Shown piece after piece: positions 7,874 to 15,933 of a stretch of DNA of 21,071 bases. Position 1 is the stretch's first letter, and every line of letters starts with the position of its first letter. Source of the stretch: Oligoflexaceae bacterium (GTDB taxonomy: Bacteria > Bdellovibrionota_B > Oligoflexia > Oligoflexales > Oligoflexaceae); NCBI GenBank assembly GCA_947474445.1, contig CANJJY010000023.1, positions 1 to 21,071 of the forward strand, written 5' to 3'. Made by a program: the position numbers and the translations under genes. Under the pieces are notes generated by a model. That model worked only from the letters and a program-made list of their open reading frames with translations. It did no database searches and was not told where the DNA came from.

Positions 7874-8281
7874 ATGAGTCGACAGGAAGCAAGCTGGAAG
7901 TTTGCCCTTTTGGGTGGAGACCAGGAAAAGGCGGAAGTTTACACGCTCGCTGCGGCTGAACGAGGTTATGACCTCGAATATTTCGCTTCGATGCTCGAAC
8001 TGGGCTACCTCGGGCGGTTCCGGGAGTTTGATGCGGCGATCGTCCATCAAGACTTTCAGCCGATTTCTGGCTTAGAACTGGCCGAATATCTCGATAAGCT
8101 TTTTGAATCCTTGCCTATGATCCTCTTGACCTCCAACGTCCAACACATCTGTGAGATCTTGCCGGGCAGCATCATCGAATGCCTCCCCCTCGACCACAAT
8201 CCCCGCGATGTTTTGGATAGAGCCGAATCTGCTGTTGCTATGCGTTCGGCTCCTCTACTGGCTGCCATCAAACAATTCTAG
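7874..8281 (+). CDS. Stand-alone degenerate receiver-like protein
   Basis: 135 residues from the ATG at 7874, preceded by GAGGAGA at good spacing. An in-frame upstream start at 7811 lacks a site and adds an unstructured 21-residue tail. The fold pattern is that of a CheY receiver: a first strand WKFALLGG, then FDAAIVHQDFQPISGLELAEYL where receivers read VDxxLPxxSGLEL, then PMILLTSN for the fourth strand. The phospho-acceptor position is His58, the acidic pair of strand 1 is absent (GGDQ), and no KP motif is found. It is therefore not expected to be switched by phosphorylation. No DNA-binding or other output domain is attached. It is followed directly by a strong terminator. The receiver relationship is by pattern and should be checked structurally. 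Confidence 0.75.
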   Translation: MSRQEASWKFALLGGDQEKAEVYTLAAAERGYDLEYFASMLELGYLGRFREFDAAIVHQDFQPISGLELAEYLDKLFESLPMILLTSNVQHICEILPGSIIECLPLDHNPRDVLDRAESAVAMRSAPLLAAIKQF

Positions 8282-8283
8282 AA

Positions 8284-8328
8284 ATGGGGCCTCTTCCATC
8301 GAGGCCCCATCTTCTTTCTTTTACTTTT
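8284..8328. terminator. Strong intrinsic terminator, probably bidirectional
   Basis: A perfect 10-bp stem, ATGGGGCCTC/GAGGCCCCAT, with a 7-base loop, starts 3 bases after the plus-strand stop and is followed by a T-rich stretch (CTTCTTTCTTTT). It lies between two convergent genes. The minus-strand side has only a short T-run, so termination there is likely but weaker. Confidence 0.85.
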
Positions 8329-8339
8329 TCTAAACTGCT

Positions 8340-8594
8340 TCAATGTCGCTGCGAACCTAGCCACTGCTTGGTCTTTGCTGCGATTTGGCTGCCGGCGAGC
8401 TTGATATGGGCTTCGACGATCGTATCGGTCGAGCTGTGAAGCAGCAGGTGATACCCCAGAGACGAGAGAGGTCCGAGAAAGACATCGCCGATTTCGATAG
8501 TTTCATCGGACTTGATGCGAAAAACACTATAGGTTCCGTCGATCACTCGCACGGCGATCATGTCTTCGTTTTTGAGTATGACGCGGCCTTCCAT
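8340..8594 (-). CDS. Small beta-rich protein of unknown function
   Basis: 84 residues from the ATG at 8594, which has GGAG at good spacing (CGATGGAGACCCTATG). A TTG at 8669 would add 25 residues but has no nearby ribosome-binding site and overlaps a candidate promoter. The sequence begins MEGRVILKNEDMIAVRV and continues with DGTYSVFRIKSD and IEIGDVFLGPLSSLG, an alternating hydrophobic/polar pattern suggesting a small beta-barrel. From memory it recalls a group of short uncharacterised bacterial proteins with a GxV...VAVE..DG.YSVFE pattern; I cannot confirm this. No signal peptide, no catalytic motif. It follows addA in the same direction, 148 bases downstream, and probably has its own promoter. 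Confidence 0.6.
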   Translation of the reverse strand: MEGRVILKNEDMIAVRVIDGTYSVFRIKSDETIEIGDVFLGPLSSLGYHLLLHSSTDTIVEAHIKLAGSQIAAKTKQWLGSQRH

Positions 8595-8640
8595 AGGGTC
8601 TCCATCGGCTGCCTGTAAGATATCCTTTTGTGATGGCCCT

Positions 8641-8669
8641 ATCCTAGAGATGCGTGGAGAGACGGACAA
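8641..8669 (-). promoter_or_regulatory. Candidate promoter for the small beta-rich protein
   Basis: On the minus strand TTGTCC (8669-8664) and TAGGAT (8646-8641) are 17 bases apart, each matching consensus at 4 of 6 positions. The predicted start of transcription is about 40 bases before the ATG at 8594. If real, it rules out the longer TTG-initiated reading. Confidence 0.35.
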
Positions 8670-8742
8670 GTTCGAAAAATAAAACTTCCTTGGAAATATG
8701 GATGGCGCTTTCGTCGATAGTCACTGCGTTGCAGGCAATTGT

Positions 8743-11700
8743 TTAAGAATAGGTTAAGAGCTTCAGTGGTTCTGTAAAGAGAATAGCCCCTTCGACACGA
8801 GCCTCCGGATAAAGCAAGCGCACGCCTTGCATATAGAGCTGAAGCTGCTGATCATAGCGTTTGGCGGCTGCATAGGCCTTGAGGTCAGTGGCATGCAGCG
8901 ATTCTTCGCTGGTTTTGTAGTCGACGACGAGCCAATCCTCAGCGTTTCGTTGCACGAGAAGATCGATCGTTCCGCGTACCAGATGAGGGCCTGATAGAAA
9001 CGCGATCGACCATTCGGCTCGGCACTGCAACGCGCTGCCTAGCAGCTCCTGGAGGAGCGGTGCCTGCCATAATTTATCGAGCTTTTGTGCCGCGAGAGGC
9101 AGCGATTCAGCGAACGCCTGCGAGCCATCACTCAGCGAAGACCAAACCTCTTCGCGATCGAAAGGCAGGCCTTTGATCAGAGCTTCGAGGCCTCGGTGAA
9201 TAAAAGTGCCTATCGCCGTGGCGTAAGGATGCGAGGGATAGCTGCTGCTCATCGACTCAGCCCCTTCGAGCAGGCGAGCTGGAGCCAGAATTTTAATCGC
9301 GCCCCAGGGCGCCAGCGGCGTCTTCCATGCCGTGAGTTCACTCAGGGGCAAGGGGAGAGGCTGAGGAGGTGCGGCGCTCTCGGCCGCTGCGGACGGCAGG
9401 GCCGCGCCGCGAGGCGCATCAGCCCAGGAGCGGAGGGACCACTCTTGCCAGGCGAGGGTTTCCGCCCCCAAACTTTCGGCAGCGGTGGCTGCCATCGCAT
9501 AGAAACCAGCGGCATAGCGTTTGCGCTGATGCCCCGTGATGAGCAGGTGATACTGAGCTCTCGTCAGTGCCACGTAGAGAAGCCGCAGATTCTCCTGCTG
9601 CGCTTCCTTGCGCAAGATGTTTTCGATTTTTTCAAAGTGCGCGTCTTCGTCGGGGCGATCGCTGCGGCGACCGACATAGGCCATGCCGCTGCCGAGTTGA
9701 CTCTCTTTGATCTTAGCCCAGTAGGGATCGATCTTCTCCCACTCTTCGCCGGTGCCGACCAGGACGACCAGTGGAAATTCAAGGCCTTTGGCCTTATGGA
9801 TGGTCATCAGCTGCACGGCATTTTCCGAGACGGACGCGAGGCTGATCGCTTTTTCGCTCGCAAGCTCGTCGAGCTTTTGAACGAGGGGAATCCAATCATC
9901 GTAGCCCTGCGCTTCGAGATCACTGATGGTTTCAAAGAAGCGGGCGAGGTTCGCTGCCGCCAAGGCCCCCTCCTCGGCCCCGAATGATTTTTGATAAGCT
10001 TGGGTCCAGGCGCCCTCATCGGCGGCTCGCCTGAGGAGCGATTGAGGTTTGCTGATGTGTCGTTCGCGAAGAAGACGACGCAGATCGGCGACGTCGCTCG
10101 GATATCGATCTTCGAGTTGATCGAGGATCCGCAGATGCCGCTCATAGCGCGTCATGTCGCGGCCCGGTTCGCGGTAGAGAGCATTGATCAATGCGCTGTC
10201 TTGCATACGAAACAAGGGGCTCTTCATGAAATGCACGAAGGCTTCCGTGTGCGAAGGGAGGCTCATCCACCGACAGAACGCCATCAAATCGAGAATCTCT
10301 GGCCGCTGAAAAAAGCTGTGACCTTCCTCGAGTCGGGCAGCAATGTCTTCGCTTCGGAGTGCTTCGGCGTAAGTCGCAGAGTGAGTTGCCGCGCGGTAAA
10401 GGATCGCGCAATCGCGCGCTTCGAGCCGTCGATAGGTGCCCTTCTCCTTGTCCCAAAGCGGCAGCGTCCCGGAATCGTCGAGCAGATGCCTCAGGCGTTT
10501 CGCGACGAAACGCGCTTCCTCAGCGACGGGCAGTGCCACATCTTCTTCGAGGAACAAGGGTCCTATCGTCAGCGATGCCGCGCCGGGTACAAAGGTGACC
10601 CCTGGCTGTTTTTCCGCCGTGCTGTGCAATGGAAAATCGGGGATGGTCGCTTCAAACACCTGATTGATGTAGCGCAGGAGCGTCGGTGCCGTGCGGTAGC
10701 TAGCGCTGAGGCTGATATCCCAAGCTTCGCGACTGAGCATAAAACGAGCGGCTTCCTGCAGCACTTCGGCTTCGGCTTCTCGAAATCCGTAGATAGATTG
10801 CTTGGCGTCACCGACGATGAACAGTGTCGACGAGAGTTCGTCCGGACCTTTCAAACCTTCGCCAGCCAGCATTTCGGCGGCCATCGCATTGAACATGCTC
10901 CATTGCAGAATGCTGGTATCCTGGAACTCATCCAAAAGAAGATGGCGGATCGTCCGATGCAAGAGAAAGCGGACTCCCGCCGCTTCGGGACGGTTGAAGA
11001 GATGATATCCACCTTTGATCAAATCACTGAAGCCGAGACGGCCCATCTCGTACTTGCTTTTTTGCAGCTGTGCTTCATAGAGCTCGTAGACCTCAAGCAA
11101 GAAGGCGCCGAGCTCATTGAGGGCTGAACGGGCCTGATAGGACCGTAAAGCGCGCGCCTGCTCGTTGATCTGGCCTATCGCCTCCTCGTAGGGATCGCGC
11201 TTCGGGCGGCGAAAGGTTCCGTTGTGAATTTCCCAGCTCTTACTCAGGATGCGCAGTTCAAACAGCGTCTCGAGATCGCGTCGCGCCAGAGCTTCCAGGG
11301 CTGCTTCCTGCTTGGCGGGCGCCAGTAACCGACAGACGCTGGCCAGCGAGCCCTCGATGGAGCGGAGAAATCCACTCGGACTCGCATCCCAACTTTCCTC
11401 GGGTAAAGGATGCGGGAGGAGCGTACCGCCCTCGCGAACATGGGCATCCCGCTGTTTTTGAAGTAGCCAGAGAAAGGATTCGTGCTTGCCTAATTCGCGG
11501 ATTCGTAGTTCGAGATCGAGCAGGTGAAGGCCTTGCGTCCGCAGCTCGTTCCAGCGAGCAGCCAGGCGCGGATCGCTGGCCAGCGATTGGGCGGCCAGAT
11601 ACCAGGCCTTCCGATGCAGTCTTTCCTCTTCGCGTGCACTCAGGAGATCGAAAGGAACGGGTATCGCCAGACTCCCGCGCGATCCCGCTTCGAAAGGAAA

Positions 11701-12090
11701 TTTTTTCATCCATTCGAGGAGGACGGCGTCGATAGTCGCGATGCGCAGCGACTGGGTACTGGCGAGCACGGCTTCCGCTGTGGCGAGCGCGCTGCGCGGC
11801 GGACGCGGCCGGTAGAGCCGGTGCTCGCTCTTCTGATAGTAATCGCGCAGACGCCGATCGAAGGCTTCCTGCTCGGACGGATCGGAGAGCAGTTGAGCCG
11901 CGGAATCGAGGATGCGCTCGCGCATTTCTCCCGCCGCTTTCTTGGTGAATGTCACCGTCAGGATCGAAGCTGGATGAGCGCCTGCTCCCACCAAAAACAG
12001 AAAACGGCGTGAGAGCTGATAAGTTTTGCCGCTGCCCGCCGATGCACGTACGACACAACTTCGATAGGGATTTTGCGGATCGAGTTGCAT
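8743..12090 (-). CDS. addA: AddA/RecB-like UvrD-family helicase-nuclease
   Basis: 1115 residues. The ATG at 12090 begins 1 base after the stop of the upstream addB-like gene, with CAGGGA as ribosome-binding site; a longer reading to 12237 would overlap that gene by 146 bases. Superfamily 1A helicase motifs are in order: Walker A RASAGSGKTY (about 15-24), TVTFTKKAAGEM (Ia), LLLDEFQDTS with the DExx box at 387-391, FIVGDAKQSIYGFR (III), LSASYRTAP (IV), VQLMTIHKAKGLEFPLVVL (V) and RLLYVALTRAQYHLL (VI). The C-terminus carries a RecB-type PD-(D/E)XK nuclease: FIHRGLEAL, GTIDLLV (D1043), VVDYKTSEE (D1057, K1059), and a Gln-containing LYMQGVRLLYP helix. With the neighbour it should resect double-strand breaks for RecA loading. 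It could be named RecB-like; the Fe-S partner favours AddA. Confidence 0.93.
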   Translation of the reverse strand: MQLDPQNPYRSCVVRASAGSGKTYQLSRRFLFLVGAGAHPASILTVTFTKKAAGEMRERILDSAAQLLSDPSEQEAFDRRLRDYYQKSEHRLYRPRPPRSALATAEAVLASTQSLRIATIDAVLLEWMKKFPFEAGSRGSLAIPVPFDLLSAREEERLHRKAWYLAAQSLASDPRLAARWNELRTQGLHLLDLELRIRELGKHESFLWLLQKQRDAHVREGGTLLPHPLPEESWDASPSGFLRSIEGSLASVCRLLAPAKQEAALEALARRDLETLFELRILSKSWEIHNGTFRRPKRDPYEEAIGQINEQARALRSYQARSALNELGAFLLEVYELYEAQLQKSKYEMGRLGFSDLIKGGYHLFNRPEAAGVRFLLHRTIRHLLLDEFQDTSILQWSMFNAMAAEMLAGEGLKGPDELSSTLFIVGDAKQSIYGFREAEAEVLQEAARFMLSREAWDISLSASYRTAPTLLRYINQVFEATIPDFPLHSTAEKQPGVTFVPGAASLTIGPLFLEEDVALPVAEEARFVAKRLRHLLDDSGTLPLWDKEKGTYRRLEARDCAILYRAATHSATYAEALRSEDIAARLEEGHSFFQRPEILDLMAFCRWMSLPSHTEAFVHFMKSPLFRMQDSALINALYREPGRDMTRYERHLRILDQLEDRYPSDVADLRRLLRERHISKPQSLLRRAADEGAWTQAYQKSFGAEEGALAAANLARFFETISDLEAQGYDDWIPLVQKLDELASEKAISLASVSENAVQLMTIHKAKGLEFPLVVLVGTGEEWEKIDPYWAKIKESQLGSGMAYVGRRSDRPDEDAHFEKIENILRKEAQQENLRLLYVALTRAQYHLLITGHQRKRYAAGFYAMAATAAESLGAETLAWQEWSLRSWADAPRGAALPSAAAESAAPPQPLPLPLSELTAWKTPLAPWGAIKILAPARLLEGAESMSSSYPSHPYATAIGTFIHRGLEALIKGLPFDREEVWSSLSDGSQAFAESLPLAAQKLDKLWQAPLLQELLGSALQCRAEWSIAFLSGPHLVRGTIDLLVQRNAEDWLVVDYKTSEESLHATDLKAYAAAKRYDQQLQLYMQGVRLLYPEARVEGAILFTEPLKLLTYS

Positions 12091-12091
12091 A

Positions 12092-14962
12092 TTATCCCTG
12101 CCGTCTTTGGTGAAGGCGCGCTTGGAGGAGAAGATTCGCACGGGCCCGTGGATCTTCTTTGCGGCAGATTCCTGCATAGGAGCAGAGTTTGCATTGGCTG
12201 GGGTCAGCATAGAAGCGCTCGAACTGATCGATCTCATCTTCGCGCCAAGCCCAGGCTTCGAGCAGCGATGTCTTCAGCTCTTCGAGGTCATCCGTCTCGC
12301 GCCGCACCAGACCCTGACGAGCCGCAGCCTCGCGTGCCGCAGCACTTACGGCCTGAGGATGCCATTCGCCCTGATAGATGTTCCAATAGCCGAGCAGCAG
12401 TCCGCGGTCGGCCCAAGTTGGTTCAAGCTGTTCGATGGCCAGGGCGTAAAAGCCGAGCTGAGGCGCAGCTCCTTCGCGACCTTCCTTTTGACTCGGGATG
12501 GTCCGCCTTTTGTAGTCGGTGATGGCCACCCATTCCAGGTGGGGATCGATTGCATCGATTCGACCTTTCAGCTCGCGCCAACGACCTCCGACTTCGATGA
12601 GAGGGCGCGTCCGATTCTTTTTTTGAAAATTATATTCGCGCGCGCTGCTTTGTAAACCCTCGGCATATCCTGCGTAGAGTTGCGCGAGATGCTGCGCGAA
12701 TCGCGGCCAGGCATGTTCGTTCAAGTGCATGATCAAAGCGCTTTCCCGCAATTCAGGCGGCGCGAGCAGAGCGGTGAGGGTCTGCAGGCGCACCAAAGCC
12801 TCGGCCGCTAGATCAGTTTTGGCGCCCACTTCCCAGTGAGGCAAGTACACGTGCTGGCCACGTTTACCACTCAAGAGAGCTTCAAGTATGGAGTGCAACC
12901 ATTCACCTTCGCGGCGGCTATCACCCCAAGGCGGTGGCGCTTCGAGCCCTCTGACATCGAGGCTATCGAGCAGAAAAGCGTAGGGGCAGCGCAGAAATCT
13001 TTCGAGACGACTGGCCGACATGTGGCGACGCAGTTCTTCGCCATCGTTTTCGAGCCGGCCTTCAGGTTCAAAGATATGCTCCGGCCCCTCTTCCAGGGCC
13101 TTCTCGAGGCGGGGACAGGCCGGTAGATGCGCTTCGATCAGACCTTGTTTGACGACCATCGCTTCGATAAAGCGCGAGCGAACCAGAGCCTCTTCGCCTT
13201 TGCGTTCCGAACGGAGAAGAGCGAGATAGGGGACGCGAGCTTTGAGGAGGTGAAAGGTCTGATCTTCCATCGACTCGAGAACCTCCCAACCCGGGAGGCC
13301 CATCGCCTTCTTCAGATAATTATCCAGCAGTTCATCCTGCGGCAGCCCCTTTGGAAAGCTCCCTTCTTGGCAACCGAGGATGAAGACCGCTTGAAATGGA
13401 AAATAGCGTGCTTCCGATAGAATCAAAATCTGGACGCCATGCAAAGGCTCGCCCGTGCGCCTTATATCAGCTTCGAGAAGATGGCGCTTGAACAGCTGCC
13501 AGAAGACGCGCCCATCGAGCGCCTGGCCAGCATCGGCGAGGAGCTGAAGCGTTTCCAGGAAATGCTCGAATCCCTCCCGACAAGAATTCAAAACATCTTT
13601 TTCTTCGGGTACGTTCCAGAGATCGACCTGCTGCTGCCAGGCTTCGAGGGCGCGCATCCATTGGCCCAGCGACTGCACGCGCGCGGGGTGGAGCGGCGCG
13701 AGCAGCTGGCGCAAGGTCTCGAGGACGAGAGAATGCGGTTCAGGCAGCGTCGCGATCGCGCGATCAAGCATGCCGGGGATGCCGCTGTGCAAAAGAGCCT
13801 CTTTGAGAGCAGCGATGCGCAGGGGCGCATGTTCGCCCCATGCGTGCTCGTTCGATAGATAAGTAAAGATAATGGGGTGTTCGAGCAGTGTCATCAGAGT
13901 GGTCAGCGATTCACGTTCGCTCCAGAGCTGCTCGATCGCACGCAGGCAGCGGCCGGGAAGGCTCGAGGCCCAGGGGCGCGCCAGGGCGAGATTAGCGTCG
14001 AGCTGCAGGGTTTCTAGCTGCGATTGCAGCGGCACGGCATAGGCACTTTCGTCGGTGACGAGCAGGGCGATGCGTTCGGGGGCAAAGCCTTGAGCGATCA
14101 ATTGCTCGGCTCCTCGAAGGGCCCAACGCGCTTCGTCGACGAAGGTCGGCGCGCAAGCTGCAAAGTGATGCCGGGTCATGCTTTCCGGCATCGGGACCCG
14201 CCGGGTAGGGACCTGCGCTTCGATTCTTTTGACCAGCTCCTTGAGGGGGCTGCTTTGATGATAGAGCTCCGGAGCCTGACTCAACCAAAATGAAAAGAGC
14301 TCATCGTCCAGCCAGGTTTCGAGGAGAACCTGCCAGCTGCTGGCGAGGCTCGTGTAAGCAGCGAGAACGTAATGCTGGGCTTGAAGCTCCCGCTCGTTCC
14401 AACGAGCGGCCAGGAGTTGGGCCGAGCGAGCGAGATGCGCGGCCCGGGTGGTCAGACCGCGTTCATCGAGAACCATGTCGAGCAAGGAAAGAATATGCTC
14501 CAGCTCTACCGCGCGATCGTAAAGACTCCCGAGGTGCGGTTCGCTCTTATAGATGTCGTCGCGGATAGCCGTTTTCAAGCGATCCATCGCGTCCGCCCGC
14601 AGACCATGATCGAATAATTCGCTGTAGAGGAGCCTGATCTCACGTTCGTGGCCGGGATGAAGGTGCGTATAGTGGCCCTCGGCTATCAGGCGGCCGAGCA
14701 AGAGGTCGACACCGCTGTCACCGATCACCCGTCGATCGCGGGGTGCAAGCTGCTGCAAAAGATTTTCCAGAGTCATGATGCGCGGCGCCGCAAGGGCCCT
14801 ATGCCGGGCCAAGAGGCCGCTCAGAACGTAGGTTCCCAGTCTTTGGGTCGGCAAGAGGATGATGGTTTCCTCGAGTTCGCCTCGCGAGCGCTGGGCGAGA
14901 TCGTCGATCAAGGCCGAGATCAGGCACGCAGCTGGTTCGAGGAGATGGACGCGAGCAGGCAT
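12092..14962 (-). CDS. addB: AddB-like Fe-S nuclease subunit of the recombination complex
   Basis: 956 residues from the ATG at 14962 (weak AAGAG). A TTG at 15049 adds 29 residues without a ribosome-binding site; from 14962 the protein begins MPARVHLLEPAACLISAL, a plausible domain start. The N-terminal half resembles an inactivated SF1 helicase (ETIILLPTQRLGTYVL, no GKT Walker A) and the middle keeps LILSEARYFPFQAVFILGC and GSFPKGLPQDELL. The C-terminal nuclease has LKGRIDAID (D803) and AITDYKRR (D816, K818). Cysteines C659 (FLRCPYAF), C924, C927 and C933 (QCKLCSYAGIC) match the C...CxxCx5C set that holds the 4Fe-4S cluster in AddB and related nucleases. It is the first gene of the leftward operon, with addA after it. 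Divergence from textbook AddB is substantial, so the name is by architecture. Confidence 0.88.
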   Translation of the reverse strand: MPARVHLLEPAACLISALIDDLAQRSRGELEETIILLPTQRLGTYVLSGLLARHRALAAPRIMTLENLLQQLAPRDRRVIGDSGVDLLLGRLIAEGHYTHLHPGHEREIRLLYSELFDHGLRADAMDRLKTAIRDDIYKSEPHLGSLYDRAVELEHILSLLDMVLDERGLTTRAAHLARSAQLLAARWNERELQAQHYVLAAYTSLASSWQVLLETWLDDELFSFWLSQAPELYHQSSPLKELVKRIEAQVPTRRVPMPESMTRHHFAACAPTFVDEARWALRGAEQLIAQGFAPERIALLVTDESAYAVPLQSQLETLQLDANLALARPWASSLPGRCLRAIEQLWSERESLTTLMTLLEHPIIFTYLSNEHAWGEHAPLRIAALKEALLHSGIPGMLDRAIATLPEPHSLVLETLRQLLAPLHPARVQSLGQWMRALEAWQQQVDLWNVPEEKDVLNSCREGFEHFLETLQLLADAGQALDGRVFWQLFKRHLLEADIRRTGEPLHGVQILILSEARYFPFQAVFILGCQEGSFPKGLPQDELLDNYLKKAMGLPGWEVLESMEDQTFHLLKARVPYLALLRSERKGEEALVRSRFIEAMVVKQGLIEAHLPACPRLEKALEEGPEHIFEPEGRLENDGEELRRHMSASRLERFLRCPYAFLLDSLDVRGLEAPPPWGDSRREGEWLHSILEALLSGKRGQHVYLPHWEVGAKTDLAAEALVRLQTLTALLAPPELRESALIMHLNEHAWPRFAQHLAQLYAGYAEGLQSSAREYNFQKKNRTRPLIEVGGRWRELKGRIDAIDPHLEWVAITDYKRRTIPSQKEGREGAAPQLGFYALAIEQLEPTWADRGLLLGYWNIYQGEWHPQAVSAAAREAAARQGLVRRETDDLEELKTSLLEAWAWREDEIDQFERFYADPSQCKLCSYAGICRKEDPRARANLLLQARLHQRRQG

Positions 14963-15246
14963 AACAACTCTTGGTAAAATGAGAGCCAGTCTCAAAAAGG
15001 CGATCTCTTCCCCGACCTCAAAACGCGGGAATAGGTCTATGAGATGCAAGGGAACTTTGCCGACAATATACTTTTTATCAAAGAAGCTGAAATCAAAAAA
15101 GCACGTCCGCCAGCAAAGCCTTGAGCCCCAAGCCTTTCGGTCCTGGTCTTTGAGGCGTGCCCAAGCGCTGCGCCGAGGCCTGAAAAAGCCTCAAGTTAAG
15201 TTTCAAAAGGTCGATAGCGGAGGGTGAAAAAGCCGAGGAGGACGCC
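14963..15246. other. Divergent intergenic region with nested inverted repeats
   Basis: This 284-base gap separates the leftward addB-like gene from the rightward barrel gene. A TTGAGGC near 15150 can pair with GCCTCAA at 15188-15194, while GAGGC at 15175-15179 can pair with the same GCCTC, giving two mutually exclusive stems ahead of the barrel gene. A TATATT on the minus strand (15070-15065) could be a -10 for addB, but no well-spaced -35 is visible. No ORF here looks real. Bases 14963-15049 may instead be the N-terminal extension of addB. Confidence 0.4.
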
Positions 15247-15876
15247 GTGCGCCGGATCTTAGAAACGCTAGTCAGTCTTTTGCTCCTCTTGAGCAGCGAA
15301 AGATTGTTGGGTCAAAATAAATTGGTCGCTAATCTCTCGCTGTTTTACTTCGACCAGGCAGCCGTCCGCAACGTACAAGTCAACAGCGTCGACACCTCGG
15401 TGAAGACGGAGACCACCTATACCTTTCTCAGTCTGGGCCTTTGCTATGCCTGGGATGCGTTCTGCTTGGGTGTGAAATATGTTCAAGATGATATTGAAAA
15501 TAAGGTATCGAGCAGTCGCGGGGGAACCACGGTGACGACCCGCCTCAAGGGTTTGGGCCTCTCGGTCGGATACACGAGCGATACTCTCGTCGCCCAGGGC
15601 GTCTATCTTCTCGACGGCAGTAAAACCATCGACGAGCAGGATCTAAGTGATTTTGGGGGCACCGGGACAGGCACTCTCGTCTACCCGGCAAAGAGCGGCT
15701 ATGTGATCGAAATCGGTTACGGCTTTAAAATCGCGAGTGTGCGCGTCGGACCACTTCTCACCATCACTAATTTCACCTACAAAAAAGTGAAGGTCGAAGG
15801 GCAGAGCATCGAACTTTCTGCCCAAGAAAAAGATGATTTTATCGTTCCGCAGCTCGGTCTGTGGCTCGACATCTGA
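15247..15876 (+). CDS. Secreted beta-barrel-like outer-membrane protein, unknown function
   Basis: 209 residues. The start is GTG at 15247 with GAGGAGGA 5-6 bases upstream. Residues 1-22 form a Sec signal peptide (RRILETLVSLLLLLSSERLLG, likely cut before QNK). The mature part alternates hydrophobic and polar residues with many aromatic/Gly strand ends (FLSLGLCYAW, FCLGVKYVQD, LGLSVGYTSD, VIEIGYGFKI, VRVGPLLTITNF) and ends in a hydrophobic strand, VPQLGLWLDI, as expected of a small 8- to 10-strand barrel. No family is recognised. Two Cys lie close together in the same strand pair. It is convergent with the M28 peptidase gene, with 57 bases between stops. A periplasmic beta-sandwich is a less likely alternative. 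Confidence 0.7.
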   Translation: MRRILETLVSLLLLLSSERLLGQNKLVANLSLFYFDQAAVRNVQVNSVDTSVKTETTYTFLSLGLCYAWDAFCLGVKYVQDDIENKVSSSRGGTTVTTRLKGLGLSVGYTSDTLVAQGVYLLDGSKTIDEQDLSDFGGTGTGTLVYPAKSGYVIEIGYGFKIASVRVGPLLTITNFTYKKVKVEGQSIELSAQEKDDFIVPQLGLWLDI

Positions 15877-15919
15877 TGTCTCATCGGCGAGGGGCATGAC
15901 TGTCTTGAATGGTGACATC
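15868..15919. repeat. Threefold GACATC/GATGTC repeat between convergent genes
   Basis: GACATC (15868-15873) and GATGTC (15875-15880) form a palindrome with a single central T that contains the stop of the barrel gene. A further GACATC lies at 15914-15919. The inner pair GATGTC/GACATC could close a roughly 33-base loop, but there is no convincing terminator T-run. Confidence 0.35.
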
Positions 15920-15933
15920 GGAGCAAAAAATCC

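Noticed and set aside
9085..9987. 300-residue plus-strand ORF opposite the 3' half of addA
   Set aside because: Antisense shadow of the nuclease/helicase C-terminal part, Arg/Gln/Gly-rich with no recognisable fold.
9991..11127. 378-residue plus-strand ORF opposite addA
   Set aside because: It lies entirely antisense to the motif-bearing helicase domain, has no ribosome-binding site, and its sequence shows no domain pattern. GC-rich coding strands often leave such open antisense frames.
11258..12058. 266-residue minus-strand ORF overlapping addA in another frame
   Set aside because: Out of frame with the conserved Walker A; low-complexity Arg/Ser-rich composition typical of a shifted frame.
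12091..12237. N-terminal extension of addA by 49 residues
   Set aside because: Would overlap addB by 146 bases; the ATG at 12090 has CAGGGA and sits 1 base after the addB stop.
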